From Isoperla grammatica (Eukaryota > Arthropoda > Insecta > Plecoptera > Perlodidae), in the NCBI GenBank assembly GCA_945910005.1, contig OX246743.1:6541084-6605083 (forward strand): 64,000 nucleotides of DNA, in the 5' to 3' direction. The position numbers and the translations under genes are program-made. The notes beneath the pieces were generated by a model, which saw only the letters and a program-made list of their open reading frames with translations, made no database searches and was not told the origin of the DNA. Of this stretch, positions 44,327-54,845 are shown piece after piece (position 1 is the first letter of the stretch; each line of letters starts with the position of its first letter).

Positions 44327-44938
44327 TCAGTAACAACGCCGCGAATGAAGAGAACTGTCAAAATAGTATCGACAAGTTTGATTGTCTGCACGGTGTATTC
44401 GCTTGTCGCAGTCTACAGTACTACACACTACACTGTAGGGCACAATTAGGCCCTGTATTATGAACATCGGATAAATATTTAGGGCGTATCTCAATATTTG
44501 GCCTGCTTCGCGTACTTCACTGAATAACAGCAACAATTAACAATTGTAATCAATTGACACTAATTGTTACGTAAGTTGGCAAAGCAGGCCAATATGAGAT
44601 ACGCTCTTAGGAAACTACTTACTTGTTTTTACCATCTCAACCAGGCTTCCTATTGGTTGTTGCCATGGTGAAAACAAATTATAGTTGAGAAACTGTAAGA
44701 ATGACGGCCCCTTTTATATCCCCTCCACAGCTACCCGACCCCCCTCAACTCTGTGACAACCTGATAAAATTAAATACGTTATTGAAAATCAGTTTGTTTC
44801 AGTTGTTCAATTTGTTGTTTCGTGGATTTGGGGGGGTCGGGTAGCAGTGGAGGGGATAAGGAGGGAACCGTCATTCTTACAGTGTCTCAACTATAGTAGC
44901 TCCTTCTAAATATTTATCCAAAGTTCATTATACCGGGC
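44327..44938. mobile_element. Nested MITEs, copy 2, complete
   Basis: The outer element spans about 44450-44938. The left end GCCCTGTATTATGAAC, with GGATAAATATTTA, is inverted at the right as GCCCGGTATAATGAAC, with GGATAAATATTTAG. Further inside, TATAGTTGAGA.ACTGTAAG, AATGACGG and CCCCTCCAC.GCTACCCGAC form the rest of the arms. The inner TTA-flanked 125-bp MITE occupies 44482-44606 and itself has inverted ends enclosing TTGGCCTGCTT. No transposase. Confidence 0.78.
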
Positions 44939-45699
44939 ATCAATACGCGGCATTTACAAATTTTTCATTCTTCTGATCTTTATTGTCTTTACACTTTATA
45001 TGTTGTACTAAGCTAAGTGCTAACATATGTTGCGTATTAAACATGTCTATTGTACAATTGAGTTATGCCAATAGTTTAACCTATGGAACACTGATCTACC
45101 CTGTACCTAGTTCAATCACCTGTAGCTTCTCACCCAAACTTCGGCTCAAGCGAAGTTAAGAAGTTTCACGATGCCGAGTTTTTACCTCTCTCGTCTCACA
45201 GAATCCGTCTCACTCTCATCTGGCAAAGACAACTTCCCAAAAACAATTTGTTTAATTTGTTTCGGAAACCTAAATCCAGCTAACGTTTGTAAAAAACAAA
45301 GATTCAAACAGAGACAGTCGCTTATTTTTCTTAATCATGCTAATTGCGTGAACGTGAAGTTAAATACACTTGCTCAATTAATTAAGAAGAACCCGGCGAA
45401 CACTTAGCGGTGTAATGGATATATATCGTTCTGAGTGCGCCATTACAACGGAGAGCTCGCTGCGCACTTTAGCCAAGTGGGCTTTCACGACCGAACTGAC
45501 TGTCCGGGAGGCTGTTTACGTAATTGATTGTAGCCTATCCTGCAACTAAAGGAATTGTGGGCTTTATCACATTTTGTTTAATGCTGATGTTTTGTGAGTT
45601 TAAACGCTCTAAACGGGATGGTAACAGTTGTCGGGGATGTCTGAAGTACGTCAGCGTTAACAGCTGACACCTGTTCACACTTCTACATGCTGTATTTTT
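44939..45699. other. Spacer
   Basis: The frame at 45171-45407 has no domain. No repeat recognised. Confidence 0.5.
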
Positions 45700-46178
45700 A
45701 TTTATTTTATTTTATTGTAATTAAGGCCAGTGTAGGGCACAATGCCCTCTTTAGCCTGATGAGTCATGATTGATAATGAGGAAGGGAGGAGGGGAAGCCT
45801 GGTACCGGCACGTAGCCTACTCCTGTCGAAAAGTACCAAGGAGGCCATCAGCTTTACGTCCTATCCAAAAGAACGGCGTAACTTTGAAAAGTCATAGGTG
45901 CCTCCACTAACCTGGACGGCCGAGCAGTTGACGAGAAGAACGAAGCTTGTACACAAGCATTCGAACCCTCCAATCTGCTCTAACCAACAGTAACTAGTGT
46001 TTCAGAGGTGAGTAGTCACCCATCCTCCTCCTGACCTAGCCCGTGATTGTTTAACTTCGGTGTTCGTATGGAAACTGGCTAAGCGACCGCGGCTAAACCG
46101 TTGGCTGATGTCCCTCTTTTCCCATCACGTCCAATCTACGCTGTATGATATCAATTAGTTGCGTGAAAACACTGATAT
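45700..46178 (-). mobile_element. 5S-rRNA-derived SINE
   Basis: On the minus strand the head starts GCCAACGG (46105) and continues with ACACCGAAGTTAA.CAA, GGGCTAGGTCAG and GGATGGGTGACTAC. These are the order and words of 5S rRNA, including its A-box and C-box Pol III promoter regions. Downstream lies a body with GGGTTCGAATGC, GGCCGTCCAGG and GGACGTAAAGCTGATGGCC, then a tail of TAAAAT-type repeats (about 45695-45722). This layout matches the SINE3 class. The head also occurs in the duplicate at 46179-46445. Confidence 0.7.
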
Positions 46179-46445
46179 GGATGGCCGAGCAGTTGACGAG
46201 AAGAGCGAAGCTGTTACACAAGCATTCGAACCCTCCAATCTGCTCGTAACTAGTGTTTCAGAGGCGAGTGGTCACCCATCCACCTCCTGACCTAGCCCGA
46301 GGTTGCTTAACTTCGGTGTTCGTATGGAAAACGGCTAAGCTAAGCGACTGTGGCTAAACCGTTGGCTGATGTCCCTCTTTTCCCATCACGTCCAATCTAC
46401 GCTGTATGATATCAATTAGTTGCGTGAAAACACTGATATGGATGG
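46179..46445 (-). mobile_element. Tandem duplicate of the 5S SINE head
   Basis: A ~266-bp direct duplicate of 45912-46178. Its 5S-like head is the better preserved: CACCGAAGTTAAGCAACCTC, GGGCTAGGTCAGG and GGATGGGTGACCAC on the minus strand. The 3' body and tail are missing, so the pair came from local duplication rather than two insertions. Confidence 0.7.
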
Positions 46446-46931
46446 CCGAAAACATATGACATGAAAATATATTAATCAAAATACGTGATATAAATATACT
46501 ACGGATGTAATATTACATGGTTGCGTGATTGAGTGGCGTTGTTGACTAGATATGTGATTCAAAATAAATAATGTTTTTTAAAACAATGAGCATATATTTC
46601 ATTTTTTTTTGCATTTCTGTGTTGTTACTATATGTTTTTGTTTAATAGCAACCCGTTCAGTTATCAAACTGATTTACGGATTATGGCGTTCTCTGTCTTC
46701 TGAATACGCCTACGAAAGATGAATCAAAAGATGTGCCTTGGCTAAGATCGACTCTTGCTGTATAAAAACGTACTTAACAAAACTAATTAAACTAATCATT
46801 CTTATTTCTATTATTAGGACGACATTTCAGCCAAATAGTTGTATTGAAGAGAACATCAGTTTCAGATTATATATGAACTTTGATTAAGTAGCTTTATCGT
46901 GAAACATTATGAAATTATTATATTTTGTAGG
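46446..46931. other. AT-rich spacer
   Basis: Nothing recognised. Confidence 0.5.
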
Positions 46932-47129
46932 TAAAGGCTGGTCCACACGGATTTTTTAAGCATAAGATTTAAGGTTTTAAGACGTTGTTTTAAAAAACAA
47001 CAATGAAAACAATGTCTTAAAACTAAAACTTTGTGTGAACGCCAGTACGTGTTTCCTATGATCCAACTTTACGACTACGCGTTAAACCTTAAATCTTATG
47101 CTTAAAAAATCTGTGTGGACCAGCCCTAA
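46932..47129 (+). mobile_element. TIR element, 192 bp, PIF/Harbinger-like MITE, copy 1
   Basis: TAA flanks both ends (46932-46934, 47127-47129). The ends AGGCTGGTCCACACGGATTT and, inverted, GGGCTGGTCCACACAGATTT extend through TTAAGCATAAGATTTAAGG. The interior has AAGACGTTGTTTTAAAA with its near inverse, and TGTGTGAACGCCAGTACG, then TTTCCTATGATCCAA. No coding capacity. Confidence 0.88.
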
Positions 47130-47797
47130 GCTAAAAGCTGTTTTGCACATCAAGACGATCGTAAAATGCAACAGTCACTGCTTAGAAGCACTGCCTGCCT
47201 ATAGGCTCTATCGCCCGTGAGACAAGTAGTGATCGCGAGGCCAACTAATATATACCTGTTGACTCTACCTTAAGTAAATATTTTTATATTGTTACCAACC
47301 CACGCAGAGTTTGCAGAGACTAACGACTCAATGTTTGCCGCGGTACTTGTTGATATTACAGCAACGCAGCCGCCATTGTCTGTGTGCCAGGTTTGCGTTT
47401 GCGATATATGCTAACTAAATATAAAGCTCCGTCTTGTCAACAATAATACAGTGGATAAAATAAATAACGGCACAGAAAATAAAAAAGGGTTTGTCTGGGA
47501 TAAATAAGAATTATTTACAGATTTCTTGTAGTGACGTTTCAGCCGAAATATCGTAGCGTAGTCGCCTCGCACGACAGGCAGAGCTGTCGATAACTATTCT
47601 ACCCTGGTTCCCTAGGGGAGAAATGAAAACATGACATCATGTTTAGTTGGTAATACATTTAGGGCCAGACGAACAGTCGTCTTAACCATAGGATTTGTTT
47701 GTAGTTGGTATAGAGTTGGGTTTTCTTATGGAAAATATCATGAAATAAAACAATTCCATAGGAACCTATCATATAGGAGTATACGCCATAGTTTAGC
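47130..47797. other. Spacer with a degenerate CATAGCAAC-type hairpin
   Basis: At 47691-47770, GGATTTGTTTGTAGTTGG and AACAATTCCATAGGAACC recall the hairpin family of 12340 and 33545, but the pairing is poor. Nothing else was seen. Confidence 0.4.
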
Positions 47798-47994
47798 TTA
47801 AGGCTGGTCCACACAGATTTTGAAGACATAATGCATAAGGTTTTAAGACGTTGTTTTAAAAACAACAATGAAAACAACGTCTTAAAACTAAAACTTTGTG
47901 TGAACGCCAGTACGTGTTTCCTATGATCCAACTTTACGACTACGCGTTAAACCTTAAATCGTATGTCTTAAAAATCTGTGTGGACCAGCCTTTA
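47798..47994 (+). mobile_element. TIR element, 191 bp, PIF/Harbinger-like MITE, copy 2
   Basis: TTA flanks both ends (47798-47800, 47992-47994). It is the same element as 46935-47126, in the same orientation, with small differences in the arms (GAAGACATAATGCATAAGG). The different target triplets (TAA and TTA) indicate independent insertions. Confidence 0.88.
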
Positions 47995-50573
47995 ACTTTA
48001 CGCCATAGCTTAGCGTAACTTTACGCCGTAGTTTAGCTTAATTTGACGTTTACTGTTCATCTGGCTCTCAGTGGCTTTCAAAGACTAAAATAATCAATCT
48101 TAAATCCTCTTTTTTTTGTTTCCATAAACCAAACTGATTTGATCTCGTACATATTCTGTATACAATTTTTCTTGTCGTTTAAACAAAAATTTACTTTAGT
48201 TTATTATATCGAATCTCCTCCATTTGTAATTTATTGTGTTTAATATGTACACGTTTCAACCACGGGAGAGAGTCAGAAATAAATCTCCTGTTTGCAGGTT
48301 TGATCTAATCTGTTGCGTATAAGAAACCACGAGAAACCCTTTTAGCTAGTTGAAAAATGAAACAAAACTCCATGAAATTAAATTATTCTTTCGAAAAAGA
48401 AAGTTTTCCTCGGTTGGTGCAAGAGAAGTATTCGTGTTTCTTTGTTAGCGTTGTCACATTTATGAAGCCAACCGGTGTTGTAAATAACACAGCCGTGTTC
48501 AACGTGTGCTGGCTTAGCTGGCTGGGCTGAACCGCTAGCTGGGTTTATTTATGGTGAATTTCATTCAACTTTGCTGTTCTGTTTCAGACGTCTTAAAGCA
48601 ACTGGGGGGGTCTCTTGTCACAAACACGCGGCTCCTTATAACCCGAGGGGAAGACATTCTCTGGAAGGAAACTTATTCACTTTCTCTTAATGTAATCATG
48701 CACGGGTGCTTGAATACGCGTCGACAATTATTTGTATATACACACTAAGGAACAATAAACAAAATGAAGTATTTATATTTCGAGTCATATTATTGGGACC
48801 GTGTCGGATGCGATATTCATAAACAATAATCGCTATCGAATTTATCTATAACAGAGAGGGGAAATAGAAGGGTTCCATTGAAATTACCAACGTTATGAGT
48901 TGTAGCGTTTTATTGTTTGTAGGATCCCAAAAACGGGGCCTATTGTATGCAGGTTTACACAACTGATTACTTCTTAACTATGTCAGTGTAGAGTTTTGCT
49001 AACGTTAAACAAAGTGTTATGTTAAAATCATTTGCATATTATTAGGGGATTAATAATTGATCAATCCGTTATCGATAACCAACCAAATAATCAGTAAGTG
49101 ATCCTGTAAACCTGAATGATAATCGGCATCGACTTCATGCATATATTATAGGTACAACATGTACACTCGAATTAAGTCAAAACTATTCCATTGAATACCA
49201 GCTTGATAGCTCTACCAGCTTGATGGTAATACGAGTGGTTTGCAGGTATATATTATGTGTGGAGGTCAGAGAGCTGACCTGGTCTTTGCTAGTTGACCAC
49301 TATACAACCAACTGACTACTAGACACTTAACCACCAGTTATTGGATACAACCACTTTACCACTAGCTACTTAACCCTAGACACTATAGCCAACATACAAA
49401 GACACTTCTACACCATACAACTAATCACAGTGAAGCGAGTTTTGTTGCGATCCAATAATCATATACTATTGTACTTATTGTATTGTCGACGGGAACCTTA
49501 AGAAAGAGCTCTACATAATATGTGGTTTACCCAACTTCGTTACTTAAAGTGTGTTTCAATCAAAGAACTTTCTTTTAGAATGGGACCTAACTAGAAATTA
49601 TCCTGTCTTTTGAATCCGATTTAGTTTGGCACGCGTGGAGGAATAAGCAGGCCCTGGGTATGGATCTTACGAATGAGCAATGTATTGATTATTTATTTTA
49701 TACATTTTTATTTAGCAGGAAGACAAAACTAAAGAGTTTACATTCGTTTTTATATGATTGTGTTCTTTGCCGTTCCAAAACCGAGCGTATGTGTCCGACT
49801 TGGCAATAAAAGAGCGAGCACGCTTTGCTATCACTTCCCGCACGTCTTAGAAGTGCAGAACATCTGGCGGCGAAGATAGGAACCGTTTAAACGAAGTTTA
49901 TTGGAGCGAAAACTGTTGAAGTTCAATCTGGAAAAAGTCTAATAAGAAAGACTTATTCAAGTGTACAAAGGAGAAAAAATGTAGTAAAGTTTTTTTCTAT
50001 CAATGCTGTATAATTTTACGAATACCATTCAAGATTTTCTAAAGGTTTGAATCTCCCCATTGGAACTCCCGTTCGCTAAACAAGAACTTAAGGTGATCGT
50101 AAATATAATTTATCTGCATATTAGAAGCGAAGGTTTCTTTCCGAACGAGAAAACGTGAGTTAGGTCTCGGTAAGTGCGAGAACGTGGCCCTACCGGCCGT
50201 CCGGTGAGGGGTTTGGGGGGGGGGGGGAGGGTGGCATGTGCTTGGAATGGCACGAGGCGTGACGTCAGCAAAATTTGCAAACTTGTCCTTTTAATATCGT
50301 TTCAATATTTCCGTGTCACAGGTGTCCTATTGCATGGATCACGTTGTCAAGGCTGTGTAAGTGATCGTCAACCTACCCCATGCAATCCATGCATACGTGC
50401 TCAAGATTGCTGTAGCTATGTGCTTTTAAATTATTGTAATGAAATTCATAATGTATTGCCCTACTTTTATGATTGCTGCTATAACATGTGTTTTATGCCT
50501 GCACGAGCATAAACATTTATAACGTGTTCGTGAAACATGCTCTTACTGTTACAAATAGTAATATGGAAAATAA
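47995..50573. other. AT-rich spacer
   Basis: No gene recognised. A G-run lies at about 50213-50228. Frames at 48551-48748 and 50174-50512 lack domains, and the second starts through the G-run. Confidence 0.55.
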
Positions 50574-51316
50574 TTAAGGGAGCGTAGCGTAACGTCTCCA
50601 TTTTACCTTTATGGAACTTCGTTCTGTTTTTTTTTTTTTTTTATGTCTGTCGATAGCGGTCAAACGGAAAGTCCGATCAAATTGAAATTTGGACCATGTA
50701 CAAGCCTGGATGTGGATTGAACGTGTATAGTTTAGTGGTAAAATCGTTCGAAAAGTTACAAAGTTACGCCATATTTACTGTAAAATATTTTTCTGAAACA
50801 AAATGCGAAAAAATGACAAATGAGAGATAGCCATATTTATAATAAGAATTTTCCGGTCACGAATTTGTTCATTTTATGGCAATCTAATAAGTATTGGTAA
50901 AGTTACACAAAAGTTACTCGAAAATATGTTTCGGAAACACAGTCACGGCAAAATGTGAGAAAGCTATATTATAGCAACTTTTTGTCCGGTCACTCACGAA
51001 TATACTAACTTAAAAGCGATCGTATTAGAGGCAGAAATTACTATTCTATTGCAGTCAATAAGGTGTTAGTAACGGTGGCGGACTGCGGCGAAAACACTTG
51101 ACAAAATGACAACGAAAATTCTTAGCAACGCACATTGCATTGCATTCAATATTGTCGGGAAGTATAATAGCTATAGAAACTAGAAGAATGTTTGCATTGC
51201 GCATTCTTGTATTGTTGTTAATTGTTGTTTTTATTAGCTTTGAAAACCGTTCGCCAGAAAGTTCGTAGATATGCATGCGCTCGCTTATCAACAAGTCAAA
51301 CAGAGCGTTTTCCTAG
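50574..51316 (-). mobile_element. Diverged Helitron-like element related to the 17.5-30.8 kb units
   Basis: Read on the minus strand it begins CTAGGAAAACGCTC and ends GTTACGCTACGCTCCCTTAA. The first 14 bases match the U-series starts and GCTACGCTC matches their 3' ends. Before the end it carries CCGTTTGACC and an A-run followed by GAACGAAG, in the place where the U-series has CCGTTTGACC and the microsatellite. It is flanked by A on the left and T on the right in element orientation, as for the U units. The interior is otherwise different. No Rep/helicase frame. Confidence 0.6.
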
Positions 51317-54300
51317 TAATATTCATCGGTAGAACATTAATCCTATCCTATAGTTCATCTGTTGTCTTTCTTGAAACCATTAGAAGACACTATGTTTTTA
51401 CTTCGAAGGAGCTCAAACGTGGGCTGGTTATTATGGGCAAACGACCCCGCCCACCGGGTTTTATATAGTCACGTTTTATGTTTAAAAGAGTCCCGGAAAA
51501 TGATCATCCACTCGAGCGTGACTCGCCCACCAATATCCCTCCGCCTGGAGGCACGAACACGCGTCCGTAGCCACCCGAAGAGTGACGGAGATACACGATC
51601 GGAATGACGCCTTTTCAGAGCTCACACTTTATTAAATTTCAACAACTCTTTTCAGTGCCAATAGTTTAATTTCACTGGAGAGTCGATCGAGAGAGTTTCC
51701 CCGCTATGGGACAATGAAACGTGGCGTTCCCGAACTGAATCGGCGATTAATTTAATAAAAACTGATTGAATTTCATCCATCTTTTCTATTTGAATCGGCG
51801 CACAAAGGGGAGTGGAGTAACGAGGTGACAAAGACATTGGGAACAATGATATAGGAATTCTTTAACAGCGAGAAGTCCTATTAAACGTAACTACTTATTA
51901 ATTATTACTTTGTAATTCCTATCACGGCAAATTCACACAATAAGAGCAACAAGTGTTCTCACTGTTTAGTTTAGTCTGTAGCCGTACATATAACGGCGAA
52001 GGGAAGGTCCCAGTCCTCAGTGCAAGGGTATACATAGTAGATGACAGATATGAAAAAGTCACAATTTGTTAAATTATAAGCAATCAATAAATTGCATACA
52101 TTGTGTATAAAATTCCCTGAGTTGATAACTCTCAACATTTTAACATACAAATTATACAAAACCATAATAATTAGGCATTGAATATAAGAGATATGTATAC
52201 AATGATGAAAAAAATTTAAAAAAAATCATTTTAAAGAAACCCTCTTCAAGAAAATAAAACGATACTACAATAAATTAGTAGTCACAAATTATTGCTGCCG
52301 TTACTGTCTTGAAATGAAATAAACTTTTGTTAAATAGTATAAAATGACAAAATGAAAGTAAAATATGTTCCGTAATTTTATGTTTGTATTTTGTATAACA
52401 TGTAAGGAAAGCTAGACTGTAGCCTCCTAGACTAGGTATGACACATAGACACATACAGAAACAGCAACTGATGTTCGCACTACTAATGCAGTCTGTAACA
52501 TGGTTATTGGTGGTCGCATGGATAACCGGACAAAGACTGGTTACTACATGGAATCACGATATTGCCGAGGTCACGTGACTAATTGACCCACTAGAATATT
52601 GTTGGACACTCATGTCTGCCAACCTGGCCAACAAATATCGCAGCCATACATTGTGGGACACAGTACTTCTTATTTCAATCAAAAAAGTTTCGAAACCTTT
52701 GAACGCTGGACTCAGTTTTTCCTTCACTCTCAAGATCGGCTCCTTCTAAAATTATTCCTCATTACACAATCCAATTAGAGTGAATCTTATGAGTACAAAA
52801 AGAAACGTGTAAAAGGCAATTATTTTAGTTACCAACCCTAGAAAACAATGCAGTTCATCATTTGAATTCGCTTGTACAAAGCACACAACTACAGGAAGAG
52901 TTCTTACAGAAATAACGGCGATCCCTTTTGGTCTCATCGCTTCGGTTTAATATTTACCTTGAGTTGTCCCTTGGCAAACATTTGCTGAACTGCCTTAATT
53001 TTCGAAGATAATGCTTCACCGAATAGGTTACATTTCATGATTATCTTTGTTCCCACGTGAAATGCGATCTCCAAAACTTGCCAGCTAAAACGATGGTTAA
53101 CGTTCGCCTTGGGGTGTTGGCTAGAGTTTCAAGTTTATTATATTTGTTTCACTAAACACGAAAGGAATACACGCAACCTTTATTCATTTAGATTTTTAAA
53201 AAGTTCATCTGTTATTTTATTGCTAAAACTACAGCAAACTTTTTTGTTCTACTTTTGTTTGTGTTGTATTTAGTAAAACGCCTTATGTTTGTATCGTATA
53301 GACTAGATTAGAAAGACATATCGTGACTTATAACATGGTGCGTATTAAATGCACCAGTAAACCTGCTTACGAAATAGGTAGATATATTTTATATATATTT
53401 TTTTTTTTAATGTCTATCCTATTCAGTTATAAAAAATGATTTAAAATGGAGGACAATGTAAAGCTTCAAAACGGATCATCACGATAATGCAGTATAAAAC
53501 CAGTATAACCATTCAGAAAACAACAAATAAAAATTAAAAAATAATTTGAAAACAGTTTTGTTATTTTATATACTGTATTACTAATTGAACATCTATTTTT
53601 GTTTTCTTTGTTTCGTGGTGGCATTTGTACTATTAATTGATGTATTTGTTATGTTATTTAAATAACCATTTTAAACCGCGTAACAGTAATAAGTGCCACA
53701 ATAAAACATCAGTTTCAGGCGTAGTTTGTTCTCAATGCTCGTGATGGGTAACAGTGCTTGAGGAAGAAATCGGGTATCCGAAATATCTATCGCATTATTT
53801 CCTCGCGCTCAGTATGTTTCTCTATAATCATGCGACGTTATGTTTTCGTGTCTAAAAATATGTTCTTAAGTTTAAATAAAAAATGTGCTTTGATAATTTA
53901 AAGTTGTTACATTAATTATATTATGTAGTTATTATTTTGGATATTATTATGCAGTTATTAATTTAGTTGTAGGCCTACAGTAGGTGGAGCCTAACAAGCC
54001 GTAGACAATTAATTTAAACGACTATATATTTTGTTTTATCTATTATAAGTCCACATTTAACCATAAATTATACAACATTTGATGCTCACGATCTTTTTAT
54101 TTAAGTGTTTTTGTAATTTTGTATGTAATGTTATATCTATGTCAACATTGAGTATGACGTAGATATTTAGTAAGATGACAACAAACGAGTCTCATGCGCA
54201 AGAAAACCACTGTAACAAAATCCGTAAGTGCTCAGAAATGCTTAGACTTTGCAGTTGAAATTCATATTTGTTAGCTCCTTGTGTTCTTCTCCGCGCTCTA

Positions 54301-54845
54301 AGATGCCAGGTTGGGTTCACTTCTTACCTTGTTACGAGCACAGTTTAGATATAAGTGGAGAAAATAATATGATATTTTTGTAAGCCGAAGCTAAAAGCGT
54401 TTTCTCCGTTCGTTTGAAGAGCTTATATCGCATTATGGTGTTTTCATATTCTGAAATACAAAATGTTGAATGATATTACTGAACCGTCTGAAGTTGAAAG
54501 TGCTTTCATTTCTTGTTTATATAGTATTTCATGATAATAATTTATTAAAAGCGATTCCTTTTTAATTTTCCTTCGCTTGTGCTAACAATTTGTGTACATG
54601 TAAATTCGATATGATTTCACCCAAGTACAAAATTCATTTGATATACTATCAAACACATATGACAGTTTCCTCTGTATTACATTAGGGCGTTCGTAGTAAT
54701 GCAGCCCACACTTGTGAGTTGTAACACATCTGCAGGTCAAATCTTGCACGTATTCCATTCTTCGTAGCACAAAACATTTTCCTATTACAATCCGTGGATT
54801 TGTCTGTCACAGAACTCCACTATTTCTTTTATTTTTTACGTTTAT
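51317..54845. other. AT-rich spacer
   Basis: No gene or clear element. The minus-strand frame 54582-54770 is Cys-containing and protein-like in parts but has no recognisable domain or splice context. Other frames (51652-51846, 51971-52165, 52752-52937) are unremarkable. A T-run lies near 53397. Confidence 0.5.

Noticed and set aside
45985..46366. Functional 5S rRNA genes
   Set aside because: Only parts of the 5S sequence match, the 3' half is replaced by SINE body, and the copies differ from each other in promoter positions.
50174..50512. 112-codon frame
   Set aside because: It begins through a G-run prone to length error, and the rest is a Cys-rich chance translation with no recognisable motif.
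54582..54770. 62-codon minus frame with several cysteines
   Set aside because: It looks partly protein-like, but no motif, splice context or repeat support was found.
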